Shown here one piece after another: positions 8,712 to 16,675 of a stretch of DNA of 64,000 bases. The stretch lies in NCBI GenBank assembly GCA_020171895.1, contig JAIVAN010000001.1, positions 171,602-235,601 of the forward strand, read 5' to 3'. Every line of letters begins with the position of its first letter. Position 1 is the stretch's first letter. Below the pieces are notes generated by a model, which worked only from the letters and a program-made list of their open reading frames with translations, was not told the origin of the DNA and made no database searches. The DNA comes from Bacillus timonensis. GTDB lineage: Bacteria > Bacillota > Bacilli > Bacillales > Bacillaceae_L. A program made the translations under genes and the position numbers.

Positions 8712-10844
8712 ATGCTAGAACAAGCACAACAGATTTTAAAATCTTATTATGGCTATTCTTCCTTTCGAAGAGGTCAGGTTGATATTATAAATAGTATTTT
8801 GTCTGGTTCAGATACGTTGGCCATTATGCCTACAGGTGGGGGAAAATCAATTTGTTACCAAGTACCTGCCATGGTTTTAGAAGGGGTAACCATTGTTATT
8901 TCTCCACTGATTTCCTTAATGAAGGATCAAGTGGATGCTTTAGAAGGGGTAGGCATTCCAGCGACTTTTTTGAATAGCAGTATTTCAGCGTCTGAGCTTG
9001 ATGAACGGGTAGTGGCTGCAAGAGAAGGTGAGTACAAGCTTATTTATGTTGCACCTGAGCGTCTTGAAGCGCCTAGTTTTCGTTCTTTGCTTCGTTCACT
9101 CTCAGTCTCCATGGTTGCGGTTGATGAAGCGCACTGTATTTCACAGTGGGGACATGATTTTAGACCAAGCTATCGTAACATTCGGACGATGATACGTGAG
9201 CTTCCTGTTAAGCCAATTACGGTTGCTTTAACAGCAACGGCTACACCAGAGGTTTCGCAAGATATTTGTGAGTTATTAGGAATACAAGAGGAGAATACGT
9301 TTGTTACGGGTTTTGCCCGTGAAAATTTAACTTTTTCAATCGTGAAAGGTGAAAATAAACGTGATTTTATTGGTACATTTCTAAAGGAAAACCGAAGCCA
9401 GTCAGGGATTATTTACGCAGCAACTCGAAAAGAAGTAAATGAGCTGCATACGTTTTTAAAACGAGCGGGCTTTGCGGTTGGAAAATATCATGCAGGGATG
9501 AGTGAGGAAGAAAGAAATGAGGCGCAGGATGATTTTCTTTTTGATAGAACAACCGTTATTGTCGCGACAAATGCGTTTGGAATGGGGATAGATAAATCGA
9601 ATGTTAGGTATGTCATTCATCATAACTTGCCTAAAAATATGGAGGCTTACTATCAGGAAGCAGGTCGTGCGGGCCGTGATGGTGAAGCGAGTGATTGTTA
9701 TGTCTTGTTTGCACCTCAGGACATTCAGCTTCAAAAGTTTTTGATTGAACAAACGACTTTGGATGAAGAGAAAAAATTGTTTGAATATAAAAAGCTCCAG
9801 CAAATGATTGATTATTGTCATACCGAAAAATGTTTGCAACGCTATATCCTAGAGTATTTTGGGGTTGAAGAAGATCAGTTAGAGGATTGCGGGCGTTGCA
9901 TGAATTGCAAGGACCAGCGTGAACGTGTCGATATTACGACAGAGGCGATGATGATTTTTTCATGTATAAAGCGAATGAATGAACGATTTGGAAAGACGAT
10001 TGTTGCTCAAGTGTTAAAGGGAAGTAAAAATAAGCGTATCCAACAATTTGGCTTTCAAAAGCTTTCCACATATGGACTAATGAAACAGCGTTCTGAAAAA
10101 GACATCGTGAGTTTAATTGATTTTATGGCAGCGGAAGGATATGTGGGGTTAACGAATGGGCAATATCCAGTGTTGTATCTAGATCAAAAGGCGTTGCCGG
10201 TTATTAAAGGTGAAGTGAAGGTATACAGAAAAGAGCAAGTGAAGACGAGGAAAATTGTGAAGGACGATGGGCTGTTTGAACTTTTAAGGGAAGTACGACG
10301 AGATATCGCTTCAAGAGAAAGCATTCCGCCGTATCTTGTTTTTTCAGATAGTACATTGCGCGAGATGAGTGAAGTGCGACCAACTGATGCGAATGCGATG
10401 CTTGAAATAAAAGGGGTAGCGGGCACGAAGTTAAAGCGTTTTGGAGAAGATTTTATGGCAGCTATAAGAGTGTATATAGAAGAAAATGGTGTAGAGCCTC
10501 AAAAAGTGGTAAAAGAAGAAGTGATAGCTGAACTACCTGAATCTGATGAGCCTAGCCATCTTATCTCGTTTCGTCTCTTTTCAGAAGGAGAAGAGCTTTC
10601 TACCATCGCTAAAAAGCGTGGAATGAGCGTTCAAACGATACAAAATCATTTAATTCGTTGTATCTCTGAAGGAGAATCCGTTGATTGGGAGAGAATTTTA
10701 CCGTCGAGGTTTGAAGCGTTAATTTTTGAAAAGATTGATGAAATGGGTGCCGAAAAGCTGAAGCCTTTAAAGGAAGCTCTTCCAGATGAAGTGAATTATT
10801 TTGCGATTAAGGCTGCGATTTGTAAGAAACAATTACTTCAATAA
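8712..10844 (+). CDS. recQ: ATP-dependent DNA helicase RecQ
   Basis: 710 residues, the long RecQ form. Motif I is PTGGGKSICYQ, motif II VDEAHCISQWGHDFRPSY, and the C-terminal helicase half has TNAFGMGIDKSNVRYVIH and QEAGRAGRDGE. The zinc cysteines follow (CLQRYILEYF, then CGRCMNC), then the RQC winged helix, an HRDC domain (about residues 515-600) and a C-terminal helical region. It unwinds 3'-tailed and forked DNA in recombination and fork repair. The start follows GGTAAGGGTGATCTC. Single gene, ended by a bidirectional terminator shared with the convergent GGDEF-EAL gene. Confidence 0.95.
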   Translation: MLEQAQQILKSYYGYSSFRRGQVDIINSILSGSDTLAIMPTGGGKSICYQVPAMVLEGVTIVISPLISLMKDQVDALEGVGIPATFLNSSISASELDERVVAAREGEYKLIYVAPERLEAPSFRSLLRSLSVSMVAVDEAHCISQWGHDFRPSYRNIRTMIRELPVKPITVALTATATPEVSQDICELLGIQEENTFVTGFARENLTFSIVKGENKRDFIGTFLKENRSQSGIIYAATRKEVNELHTFLKRAGFAVGKYHAGMSEEERNEAQDDFLFDRTTVIVATNAFGMGIDKSNVRYVIHHNLPKNMEAYYQEAGRAGRDGEASDCYVLFAPQDIQLQKFLIEQTTLDEEKKLFEYKKLQQMIDYCHTEKCLQRYILEYFGVEEDQLEDCGRCMNCKDQRERVDITTEAMMIFSCIKRMNERFGKTIVAQVLKGSKNKRIQQFGFQKLSTYGLMKQRSEKDIVSLIDFMAAEGYVGLTNGQYPVLYLDQKALPVIKGEVKVYRKEQVKTRKIVKDDGLFELLREVRRDIASRESIPPYLVFSDSTLREMSEVRPTDANAMLEIKGVAGTKLKRFGEDFMAAIRVYIEENGVEPQKVVKEEVIAELPESDEPSHLISFRLFSEGEELSTIAKKRGMSVQTIQNHLIRCISEGESVDWERILPSRFEALIFEKIDEMGAEKLKPLKEALPDEVNYFAIKAAICKKQLLQ

Positions 10845-10848
10845 AAGT

Positions 10849-10879
10849 AGCTAGGGAAAGTTTCAATCCCTAGCTTTTT
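10849..10879. terminator. Bidirectional Rho-independent terminator
   Basis: A 9-bp stem, AGCTAGGGA with TCCCTAGCT, a 9-nt loop and a TTTTT run. It overlaps the stop codon of the convergent GGDEF-EAL gene and closes recQ. Confidence 0.85.
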
Positions 10880-12750
10880 GGTTTATTAAACGTTAGTCTC
10901 TTTTTAAAATTCTTCTCAACCTCTTCAGGTGGAAAAGCTTTGCTAAAGTAGAAGCCTTGTCCTTCGTCACAGCCGACTGAGCGTAAATATTCAAATTGTT
11001 CTTTTGTTTCGATACCCTCTGCAACGACAGTTAATTTTAACGTATGGGCAATTTTAATAATGGCTTTCACAATGGCTTGGTCCTCGTTATTTTCGAGCAG
11101 ATCTTTTACAAATAACCGATCTATCTTTAAAAAATCGAGGGGAAGTCTCTTTAAGTAACTTAACGAAGAATAACCTATCCCAAAGTCATCCAAAACCACT
11201 TTCACACCTAATTTCTTTATTTCAGTTAACTTTAATAGCGCAGTATCCCAAAATTTAATCGGAATGTTTTCGGTTATTTCAATCCCAACTAATTCTCCAT
11301 TTATCTCATTTTCTTTTATGGCGTCTTTTAACGTAGATAAAATATTTTCTTGTAAAAGGCTGCTTGGTGAGATGTTAATACAGATCACAATGTGTTCAAA
11401 GCCTTTCTTCATCCACTTCCTCTTTTGACTGCAGGCAGTTTTGATAACATATTGACAAATATCCTTCATAATTTCTGTTTCTTCTGCAATTGGAATGAAT
11501 TCTACAGGTGAGATTTCTCCTAATTCATCATCATACCATCGCAATAACGCTTCAACACCGATTACTTCTTCTGTCTGCATATTTACTTTCGGTTGGTAGA
11601 AGAGTTTAAGATGTTCATTTTTAATCGCGTTTCTAAGTTTATTTTCAATAATTAAGCTTCTGTTCTTTAGGATGGGCTGGCTCTCTGTATGTATTGTATA
11701 CGTGTTTTTGCCTTGTGATTTCGCTCTCTGCATAGCTTGGTTACTTTTTTTCATCGCTTCTTCAAGTGCGACGATTTTGTTGATGTAATAGATTCCAATA
11801 CTGAAGGTGGTAAAGACCTCGAAATCTTCTATATGATAGGGCCTCTTACTAAATGCTAAAAGCTCCCTTGAGATGCTTTTGATTTCTTCTTCCGTACTAT
11901 TCATGATGACTGCAATAAATTCATCTCCACCGATTCGAGCAAGAAAGTTTGAACCTAGTTTTTTTCGAAGACGCTCTGAGATGTGTTTTATCATAATGTC
12001 ACCAGCTTTGTGACCTAATGTGTCATTTATGTGTTTTAAACGATCGACATCAATAAATAACATCGCATGTGTAAAACCGTCGTTTGGCTGCTGGAGAGAT
12101 TGGAAATATTGATCGAGTGCCCAGGAGTTTGGTAAGCCTGTTTTATAATCCTCAAAAGCCATTCTTTTTATTTTTTCTTCATTTACGATCCGGTGGGTAT
12201 TGTCCTTAATTAATACTTGTACAGCTGGTTGATTATTGAAGGTTGTTAAAATACTAACACTTTCAAGGTAAATATGATGACCGTTAATGTTATACCGTCC
12301 AGTATATGGCGGAGTGGTTCCATGCTCTTTGACCAGCTTATGTCGAATCATTAAATTCTCTCGTTGATCTACAGGAACAAATTCCCAAAGGTTTTTTCCG
12401 ATAAATTCTGATTCACTTTTACCACCAAGTAACTTTACACCGCTCTTGTTAATTGAAACGACCTTTCCATCTATATGTATAAAACTCGCTTCATGCAGAT
12501 GGTCTAACAGGTTTCGATGCTTTTTTTCACTATCTTGTAGCTGGCTAAAATAGTATTTCACCAACTTATATATGATGACCGTATTAATGAACACGAAGAT
12601 CCAACCTTTCGTGATGGAAATCCATGTATACGTTGATAATTTCAGTGTATCTAGTATTAAGTCAGTGGATATGATCCAAATGACGCTAATAAGTAAGTAA
12701 ATGATTGCTATGCGAAAGCCAATCGTTCGATTTTTTAGTGATTTTATCAA
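10870..12750 (-). CDS. Membrane PAS-GGDEF-EAL cyclic-di-GMP enzyme
   Basis: 626 residues. Two N-terminal membrane helices (about 10-32 and 46-65), a PAS sensor (about 75-185), a GGDEF domain with an intact GGDEF at 274-278 and the magnesium Asp in LFIDVDRLKHIND, and an EAL domain with EAL at 400-402 and DDFGIGYSSLSYLKRLPLD. Both halves look catalytically competent, so it could make and/or degrade c-di-GMP in answer to a signal at the PAS domain. TTG start after GAGGTGAAGG. It stands alone, convergent with recQ. Confidence 0.92.
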   Translation of the reverse strand: MIKSLKNRTIGFRIAIIYLLISVIWIISTDLILDTLKLSTYTWISITKGWIFVFINTVIIYKLVKYYFSQLQDSEKKHRNLLDHLHEASFIHIDGKVVSINKSGVKLLGGKSESEFIGKNLWEFVPVDQRENLMIRHKLVKEHGTTPPYTGRYNINGHHIYLESVSILTTFNNQPAVQVLIKDNTHRIVNEEKIKRMAFEDYKTGLPNSWALDQYFQSLQQPNDGFTHAMLFIDVDRLKHINDTLGHKAGDIMIKHISERLRKKLGSNFLARIGGDEFIAVIMNSTEEEIKSISRELLAFSKRPYHIEDFEVFTTFSIGIYYINKIVALEEAMKKSNQAMQRAKSQGKNTYTIHTESQPILKNRSLIIENKLRNAIKNEHLKLFYQPKVNMQTEEVIGVEALLRWYDDELGEISPVEFIPIAEETEIMKDICQYVIKTACSQKRKWMKKGFEHIVICINISPSSLLQENILSTLKDAIKENEINGELVGIEITENIPIKFWDTALLKLTEIKKLGVKVVLDDFGIGYSSLSYLKRLPLDFLKIDRLFVKDLLENNEDQAIVKAIIKIAHTLKLTVVAEGIETKEQFEYLRSVGCDEGQGFYFSKAFPPEEVEKNFKKRLTFNKPKS

Positions 12751-12937
12751 AGGCCTTCACCTCAATTTACAGCATTTTGTCTTTCCCTCTTTTTAACATA
12801 CCTATCTTCTCAAGAAGCTATTCTTCCTAAGTGTCTAAGATTTATCGGAGGTGTCGATACTGGTAATAGTTGTTCGGAATAGGACAAATCGTTACGAAAT
12901 ATAGTGGATAAAGGGTTTGGAATGAGTGGTGATAGGT

Positions 12938-13423
12938 ATGGAGGAAAGAAAGTGGAGTAAGCTAACTTTTGTATCATTATTATCGAGTTTATTTATCGTA
13001 ACTTTGTTCGTGACTACGTCGTTTATGCATGCATTTCATTTTTACCCGAATGGATATTCCATGGAAATAGCCGAGGAGAAGTTAGTTGTTAATCAAATAG
13101 GCCCTCTTGGTATGCTTGCAAAAACATATATCCTGCAGATAGATGATGATAATCGAAGAAATATTCAAGAGATTCAATATCGAGTTTATCGAATAAAGAC
13201 GGCTTGGGAAAATAATATGTTTTTTTTGTCGTTATTAATGTCTTTTCCTTTATTAGGGATAATTGGTCAATTTTTTTCAAGGTTTTCACAATATGGTCGG
13301 CTGTTAAGTAAAAAGTATGTAAAAGTGTATGTGGGGTGTTTTGTTGCGTTACTTGCAGTTAACTTTGTAACGTATCCAAAATTAATAGAGGATCTTCCTT
13401 TGATGATTGAACACCTTCAGTAA
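12938..13423 (+). CDS. Three-helix membrane protein
   Basis: 161 residues from ATG 12938; a GTG start at 12926 (165 residues) is equally open, and neither has a strong ribosome site. Hydrophobic helices lie at about 10-32, 92-112 and 129-150, with a soluble loop after the first helix that carries YPNGYSMEIAEEK and a charged stretch (DDDNRRNIQEIQYRVYRIK). No family is recognised. Single gene, closed by a strong terminator facing the YjcZ pair. Confidence 0.7.
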   Translation: MEERKWSKLTFVSLLSSLFIVTLFVTTSFMHAFHFYPNGYSMEIAEEKLVVNQIGPLGMLAKTYILQIDDDNRRNIQEIQYRVYRIKTAWENNMFFLSLLMSFPLLGIIGQFFSRFSQYGRLLSKKYVKVYVGCFVALLAVNFVTYPKLIEDLPLMIEHLQ

Positions 13424-13435
13424 TGGCGCAAAAAA

Positions 13436-13482
13436 ATGAAAAGAGGCGAAGATGACTTGTCATCATCTTCACCTCTTTTTTT
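13436..13482. terminator. Bidirectional Rho-independent terminator
   Basis: Stem of GAGGCGAAGATGA with TCATCATCTTCACCTC (small bulge), loop CTTG, followed by a T7 run; an A7 run precedes it. It separates the membrane-protein gene from the convergent YjcZ gene. Confidence 0.88.
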
Positions 13483-13491
13483 GTTTTGGTA

Positions 13492-13611
13492 TTAGCACCA
13501 AGCAGCACCAACGATGATTAGAAGGATGAATAGTACAACGATTAGCGCGAATCCACCTACGCCACGTCCACCGTATCCGTAACCATATCCACAAGGATTA
13601 CAATAATGCAT
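13492..13611 (-). CDS. YjcZ-family sporulation mini-protein
   Basis: 39 residues: a Gly/Tyr-rich start ([17 protein letters not shown]) and the family signature [19 protein letters not shown], one membrane helix. YjcZ-family peptides are made in sporulating Bacillaceae cells. AAAGGGGGG lies eight bases before ATG on the minus strand. The stop is 13492-13494. A shorter paralogue lies immediately upstream (13659-13742). Confidence 0.92.
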   Translation of the reverse strand: MHYCNPCGYGYGYGGRGVGGFALIVVLFILLIIVGAAWC

Positions 13612-13658
13612 ATCTTTTCCCCCCTTTCATAAGGTGAAAGTCTTTATTTTTTCATGTC

Positions 13659-13742
13659 TTATACAAATGCTGTACCGACGATAATTAACAAAATAAACAA
13701 TACAACGATTAACGCGAAACCACCGCTATATCCATGACTCAT
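13659..13742 (-). CDS. YjcZ-family sporulation mini-protein (short form)
   Basis: 27 residues, MSHGYSGG followed by [19 protein letters not shown]. It is nearly identical to its neighbour through the membrane helix but lacks the Cys-rich N-terminus. GGAGGTG (complement of 13751-13757) precedes the ATG. The 47-nt gap to the second copy suggests a tandem duplication, with the two genes probably transcribed together during sporulation. Confidence 0.92.
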   Translation of the reverse strand: MSHGYSGGFALIVVLFILLIIVGTAFV

Positions 13743-13891
13743 GTTTATAACACCTCCATATGTGTTATCTACTTTTACTATATGGAAGTAGGTTGTTGTC
13801 TGTATGGGCTAATAACTAGTTTGAGTAAAAATAGGCATGTACCGTTACGGGTGTGGGTGAGAGTATATATGGTTCATAAAATTTGAATGTC

Positions 13892-14004
13892 GCTGATAAA
13901 CGAGTGGAAGTGGCTGATAAAATTAGGATGTCGCTGATAAATGAGTGGAAGTGGCTGATAAATGAGTAGAAGTCGCTGATAAAAGGGTGGAAGTAGCTGA
14001 TAAA
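13892..14004. repeat. 21-nt phased array, core GCTGATAAA (six units)
   Basis: The core GCTGATAAA occurs at 13892, 13913, 13933, 13954, 13975 and 13996, that is every 21 nt with one 20-nt step. The 11-12 nt between cores vary around GAGTGGAAGT. No start codon or ribosome site supports translation. First of three adjacent arrays in a 590-nt stretch without genes. Confidence 0.85.
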
Positions 14005-14047
14005 CTTTAAAGAAGCTAGTCTGAGGTTTAGAGTGAGAGGGTGAAAC

Positions 14048-14140
14048 GGCGGAAAAAGTTGTAGAAGCGTCGGAAAAGTGAGCTATACCGTCGGGAAAAT
14101 GTATCAAACCGTAGGATTATGGATGGAAATCGGCGGATTA
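14048..14140. repeat. 21-nt phased array, core GTCGGAAAA (five units)
   Basis: Units begin at 14048, 14069, 14090, 14111 and 14132, exactly 21 nt apart, with cores GGCGGAAAA, GTCGGAAAA, GTCGGGAAA, GTAGGATTA and GGCGGATTA. The other 12 nt of each unit are variable. The core is the same as in the array at 33632-33736, 19.6 kb away. Confidence 0.82.
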
Positions 14141-14234
14141 TTTTAATGATGTCATAAAAAACGTTATAAAAAGAGGATTTTCCAGGGGTTTCTTGAATTT
14201 GATATAGAAGAAATTTGGTTAGTGAATGAAATCT

Positions 14235-14285
14235 GGTCGTTTGCGCTCGAAATTCGGTCGATTTTTTCATTCATTCGGTCGTTAC
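14235..14285. repeat. 21-nt phased array, core TCGGTCG (three units)
   Basis: GGTCG recurs at 14235, 14256 and 14277, exactly 21 nt apart, inside related units (ATCTGGTCGTT, ATTCGGTCGAT, ATTCGGTCGTT). It ends about 50 nt before the start of the next gene. A weaker unit may lie near 14217. Confidence 0.6.
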
Positions 14286-14332
14286 GCCATCATAAAAGTT
14301 GAAACTGAGCAACTAAAGGAGGGAAAAGTAAA

Positions 14333-14560
14333 ATGGAAAAATTCGTTCATACTATGAAATGGGTTGTGCGCGCGTTAGTTTTAGGTTTTTTTGTGTATGT
14401 AGCTATTAAATTGCAAAATACGCAGTCAGGGTTCTTTTATGATCATATGAAGGAAATTCCTCTTCGTGTCGTTTTAGATTACGTCTATTTAGTGGGTATC
14501 TCAATAATAGCGGGCTTTTTACTTTTATGGACTGAGATCGTTTCAAAACGTGTAAGTTAA
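14333..14560 (+). CDS. Small two-helix membrane protein
   Basis: 75 residues with membrane helices at about 9-26 and 45-68 and charged ends. The start follows AAAGGAGGGAAAAGTAAA, a strong ribosome site. No family is recognised. It lies 37 nt upstream of the DHFR-like reductase gene and may be co-transcribed. Confidence 0.68.
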   Translation: MEKFVHTMKWVVRALVLGFFVYVAIKLQNTQSGFFYDHMKEIPLRVVLDYVYLVGISIIAGFLLLWTEIVSKRVS

Positions 14561-14597
14561 TTAAGCGGTCATCTGTTACAGAAAGGATGGAATCAAG

Positions 14598-15146
14598 GTG
14601 AACAGTAAAAGAAAAGTAGTTTTATTTATTGCCACTAGTTTAGATGGGTATATTGCAAGAACTGATGGTGACATAGAGTGGTTACATGAGGTTGAGTCAA
14701 AAGGTGATGGTGAAAATGGCTATTTTACCTTTTACGAAAACATTGACACTGTATTAATGGGAAGAAAGACGTATGATAAAGTTTTAACGTTAGCGGATCA
14801 ATTTCCATATCCAGATAAAAAGAACTATGTTTTTTCAAGGACGAGAAGTGGGTCAAATGAGAATGTCACGTTTATTAATGAGAATGTAGAGACATTTATG
14901 AAAAGATTAAAGAGTGAGGATGGCGATCATATTTGGCTTGTTGGTGGCGGAGACTTATTTCATACTTTTCTTGAAAAAAATCTCGTAGATGAACTGATTG
15001 TTACCATTATTCCAGTCCTTTTAGGAGCAGGAATTCCTTTGTTGTCGAAAGAACTTCCCAATCAACACCTAAATTTACTGAAGTCAACAAACTATGGCCA
15101 GTTTGTTCAGCTTCATTATTCTGTAAATGAAAAAAAGAGTGACTAA
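14598..15146 (+). CDS. Dihydrofolate-reductase-like (RibD C-terminal) oxidoreductase
   Basis: 182 residues in the RibD_C/DHFR-like fold: the N-terminus KVVLFIATSLDGYIAR is the family opening, MGRKTYDKVL and KKNYVFSRT follow, and the NADPH-binding IWLVGGGDLFHTFLEK is near residue 115. Bacillar relatives (YwjB/YyaP type) are NADPH-dependent reductases without a defined substrate; they are not the folate-pathway DHFR. GTG start after GAAAGGATGG. The end of the gene overlaps a hairpin that terminates the opposite strand. Confidence 0.86.
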   Translation: MNSKRKVVLFIATSLDGYIARTDGDIEWLHEVESKGDGENGYFTFYENIDTVLMGRKTYDKVLTLADQFPYPDKKNYVFSRTRSGSNENVTFINENVETFMKRLKSEDGDHIWLVGGGDLFHTFLEKNLVDELIVTIIPVLLGAGIPLLSKELPNQHLNLLKSTNYGQFVQLHYSVNEKKSD

Positions 15147-15154
15147 GTCACTCT
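15129..15154 (-). terminator. Rho-independent terminator of the opposite-strand acyltransferase remnant
   Basis: Stem GAGTGA with TCACTC, preceded by an A run that becomes a T run on the minus strand. It lies inside the last codons of the DHFR-like gene and just past the acyltransferase fragment. Confidence 0.6.
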
Positions 15155-15180
15155 CTCCGTAAGGGTTGATGAAGGAAAAA

Positions 15181-15241
15181 GGTGCCGACACCTTGCTTTA
15201 GTATATGCGAGGGTACGTTGGACATGTAGGGCATGTACCCT
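15181..15241. repeat. Short inverted repeats between convergent genes
   Basis: AGGGTAC (15210-15216) pairs with GTACCCT (15235-15241), and the near-palindrome GGTGCCGACACC starts at 15181. Together they form a compact dyad-rich segment without coding potential. I cannot tell whether this is part of a dispersed repeat. Confidence 0.45.
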
Positions 15242-15296
15242 AGTAGATTGGCATATTTTTAGCAAACTAGAAGTTCCAATGAGAAAAATAGTAACC

Positions 15297-15623
15297 TTAT
15301 AAAACCTTGGTAGCATAAGGTAATTTTATTAACAAAGTAGATAGTAAAAAACAGGTAGATACAGCTAACGGTGCTACAATTAATAGTTTTAACGTTGGTG
15401 CAATCGATAGATGACTGAATAATATCGTTAAGCTAACGACAATTATTGGATGAATGATATAGGCCGTGTAGGCTGAATTTGATAGTTTTTTAGAGAAGGA
15501 ACTCATACGGTTTCTTCTTTTTTTATAAAATTGAAGTAAATATAGATTCATACCTATAAATACAAATGGTTCCCACATTGCATATCTAGATAAACCAATC
15601 GATTCATGTAAAAATCCCCAATT
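15297..15623 (-). pseudogene. C-terminal fragment of an acyltransferase-3 family membrane protein
   Basis: The readable frame starts right after a TAG (15624-15626) and gives about 108 residues: NWGFLHESIGLSRYAMWEPF, then YLLQFYKKRRNR, SNSAYTAYIIHPIIVV and two more membrane helices. AYIIHPII is the conserved C-terminal segment of acyltransferase-3 (OafA/YrhL-like) proteins, which are normally 350 or more residues with about ten helices. The coherent sequence continues upstream of the first ATG (15578) to the stop, and no N-terminal part follows, so this is a truncated remnant rather than a small gene. A minus-strand terminator remains downstream. Confidence 0.82.
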
Positions 15624-15734
15624 CTATTTTTCTAGTTATTTTTATGCTTCCTATTATATGATTTACTGTTATAATTTTACTAGTAAAATTATTCCAATAG
15701 TTGAAACCGTAGGAAGTAGAAAAGGGGTTATTTT

Positions 15735-16511
15735 GTGTTGGCGGGAGAATTTATTTCGTTATTGATCGTTGTGGTTGCCTTTGCAGTCGTTGGCAATGTG
15801 TTAAATAGTAAAGGGTTAAAAGGATTTCTTGGTGAAGCATCTGTTTCACTGATGCTTTCAAGATTAGGGGTTGAAAACTACACCATTTTTAACGACTTAA
15901 CGATACGAAAACCTGATGGAGGAACGTCACAAATTGATCATGTCGTCGTTTCAAATTTTGGGATTTTTGTCATAGAAACAAAGAACTATCAAGGCTGGAT
16001 CTTTGGTGATGAGTGGCAGGAACAGTGGACACAATCGTTTAGAAATGGGAAAAAGAAACGAATCTCCAATCCCATTCATCAAAATTACGGTCACATTAAA
16101 GCATTGATGGAGTATTTAGGCGAGGAAGACGAATCAATGTTTTATTCGATTATTTGTTTTGGTAGTCGTGCAACGTTAAAGAAGGTGAGTGTAAATAATC
16201 CACAGGTGAAAGTGATTAGTTCTAGAAGCCTCATTTCAACGATAAAATCATATAAAGAAATGAAGGTTTCCTATTTCCGTTTAAATCGTTATGGTCTTAT
16301 GCTGGAGAAAATAGGTAGAACAGATCGCACAACAAGGAAGGAACATATTGAACATGTGAAGCAAGCGATTCAAGTGAAAAAGAATAAGGTCGCTGCTGAT
16401 ATATGTCCAAAGTGTGGTGAGGATCTCGTTATTCGAAAAAGTAAATTTGGATCGTTTAAGGGATGTAGTAATTATCCAAGTTGTCGGTTTGTTGTAAAGC
16501 GACTTGGTTAA
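15735..16511 (+). CDS. NERD-domain nuclease-like protein with C4 zinc finger
   Basis: 258 residues: one N-terminal membrane helix (about 4-24), a NERD domain (about 30-150) with LGEASVSLML, the putative nuclease Asp in TSQIDHVVVSNFGIFVIETK and the ETKN motif, and at the C-terminus a topoisomerase-type C4 zinc finger, CPKCGEDLVIRKSKFG to CSNYPSC. NERD proteins resemble restriction-type nucleases and probably act on DNA, here tied to the membrane. GTG start after AAAAGGGGTTATTTT. Single gene with its own terminator. Confidence 0.88.
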   Translation: MLAGEFISLLIVVVAFAVVGNVLNSKGLKGFLGEASVSLMLSRLGVENYTIFNDLTIRKPDGGTSQIDHVVVSNFGIFVIETKNYQGWIFGDEWQEQWTQSFRNGKKKRISNPIHQNYGHIKALMEYLGEEDESMFYSIICFGSRATLKKVSVNNPQVKVISSRSLISTIKSYKEMKVSYFRLNRYGLMLEKIGRTDRTTRKEHIEHVKQAIQVKKNKVAADICPKCGEDLVIRKSKFGSFKGCSNYPSCRFVVKRLG

Positions 16512-16544
16512 GGGCTTTGGAATATTATTGGAAATGTGTAAAGT

Positions 16545-16590
16545 GGTTGATAGAGTGCTAAATTTAGGCTAATTCTATCAGCCCTTTTTT
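16545..16590 (+). terminator. Rho-independent terminator
   Basis: A 10-bp stem, GGTTGATAGA with TCTATCAGCC (one G-T pair), followed by a T7 run. Closes the NERD gene. Confidence 0.75.
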
Positions 16591-16675
16591 TGTTTAATAG
16601 GGACAAACAACGGTACGTCCACTCCCTCTATTACATAGGATAACTATAACTATTTAATAGAATGGAGGATAACTT

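Noticed and set aside
13874..14270. Minus-strand open frames across the arrays
   Set aside because: They only reflect the 21-nt period (seven codons) and have no start signals.
13892..14285. CRISPR-like look of the phased arrays
   Set aside because: Cores are too short and variable, spacers are 12 nt, and there are no cas genes.
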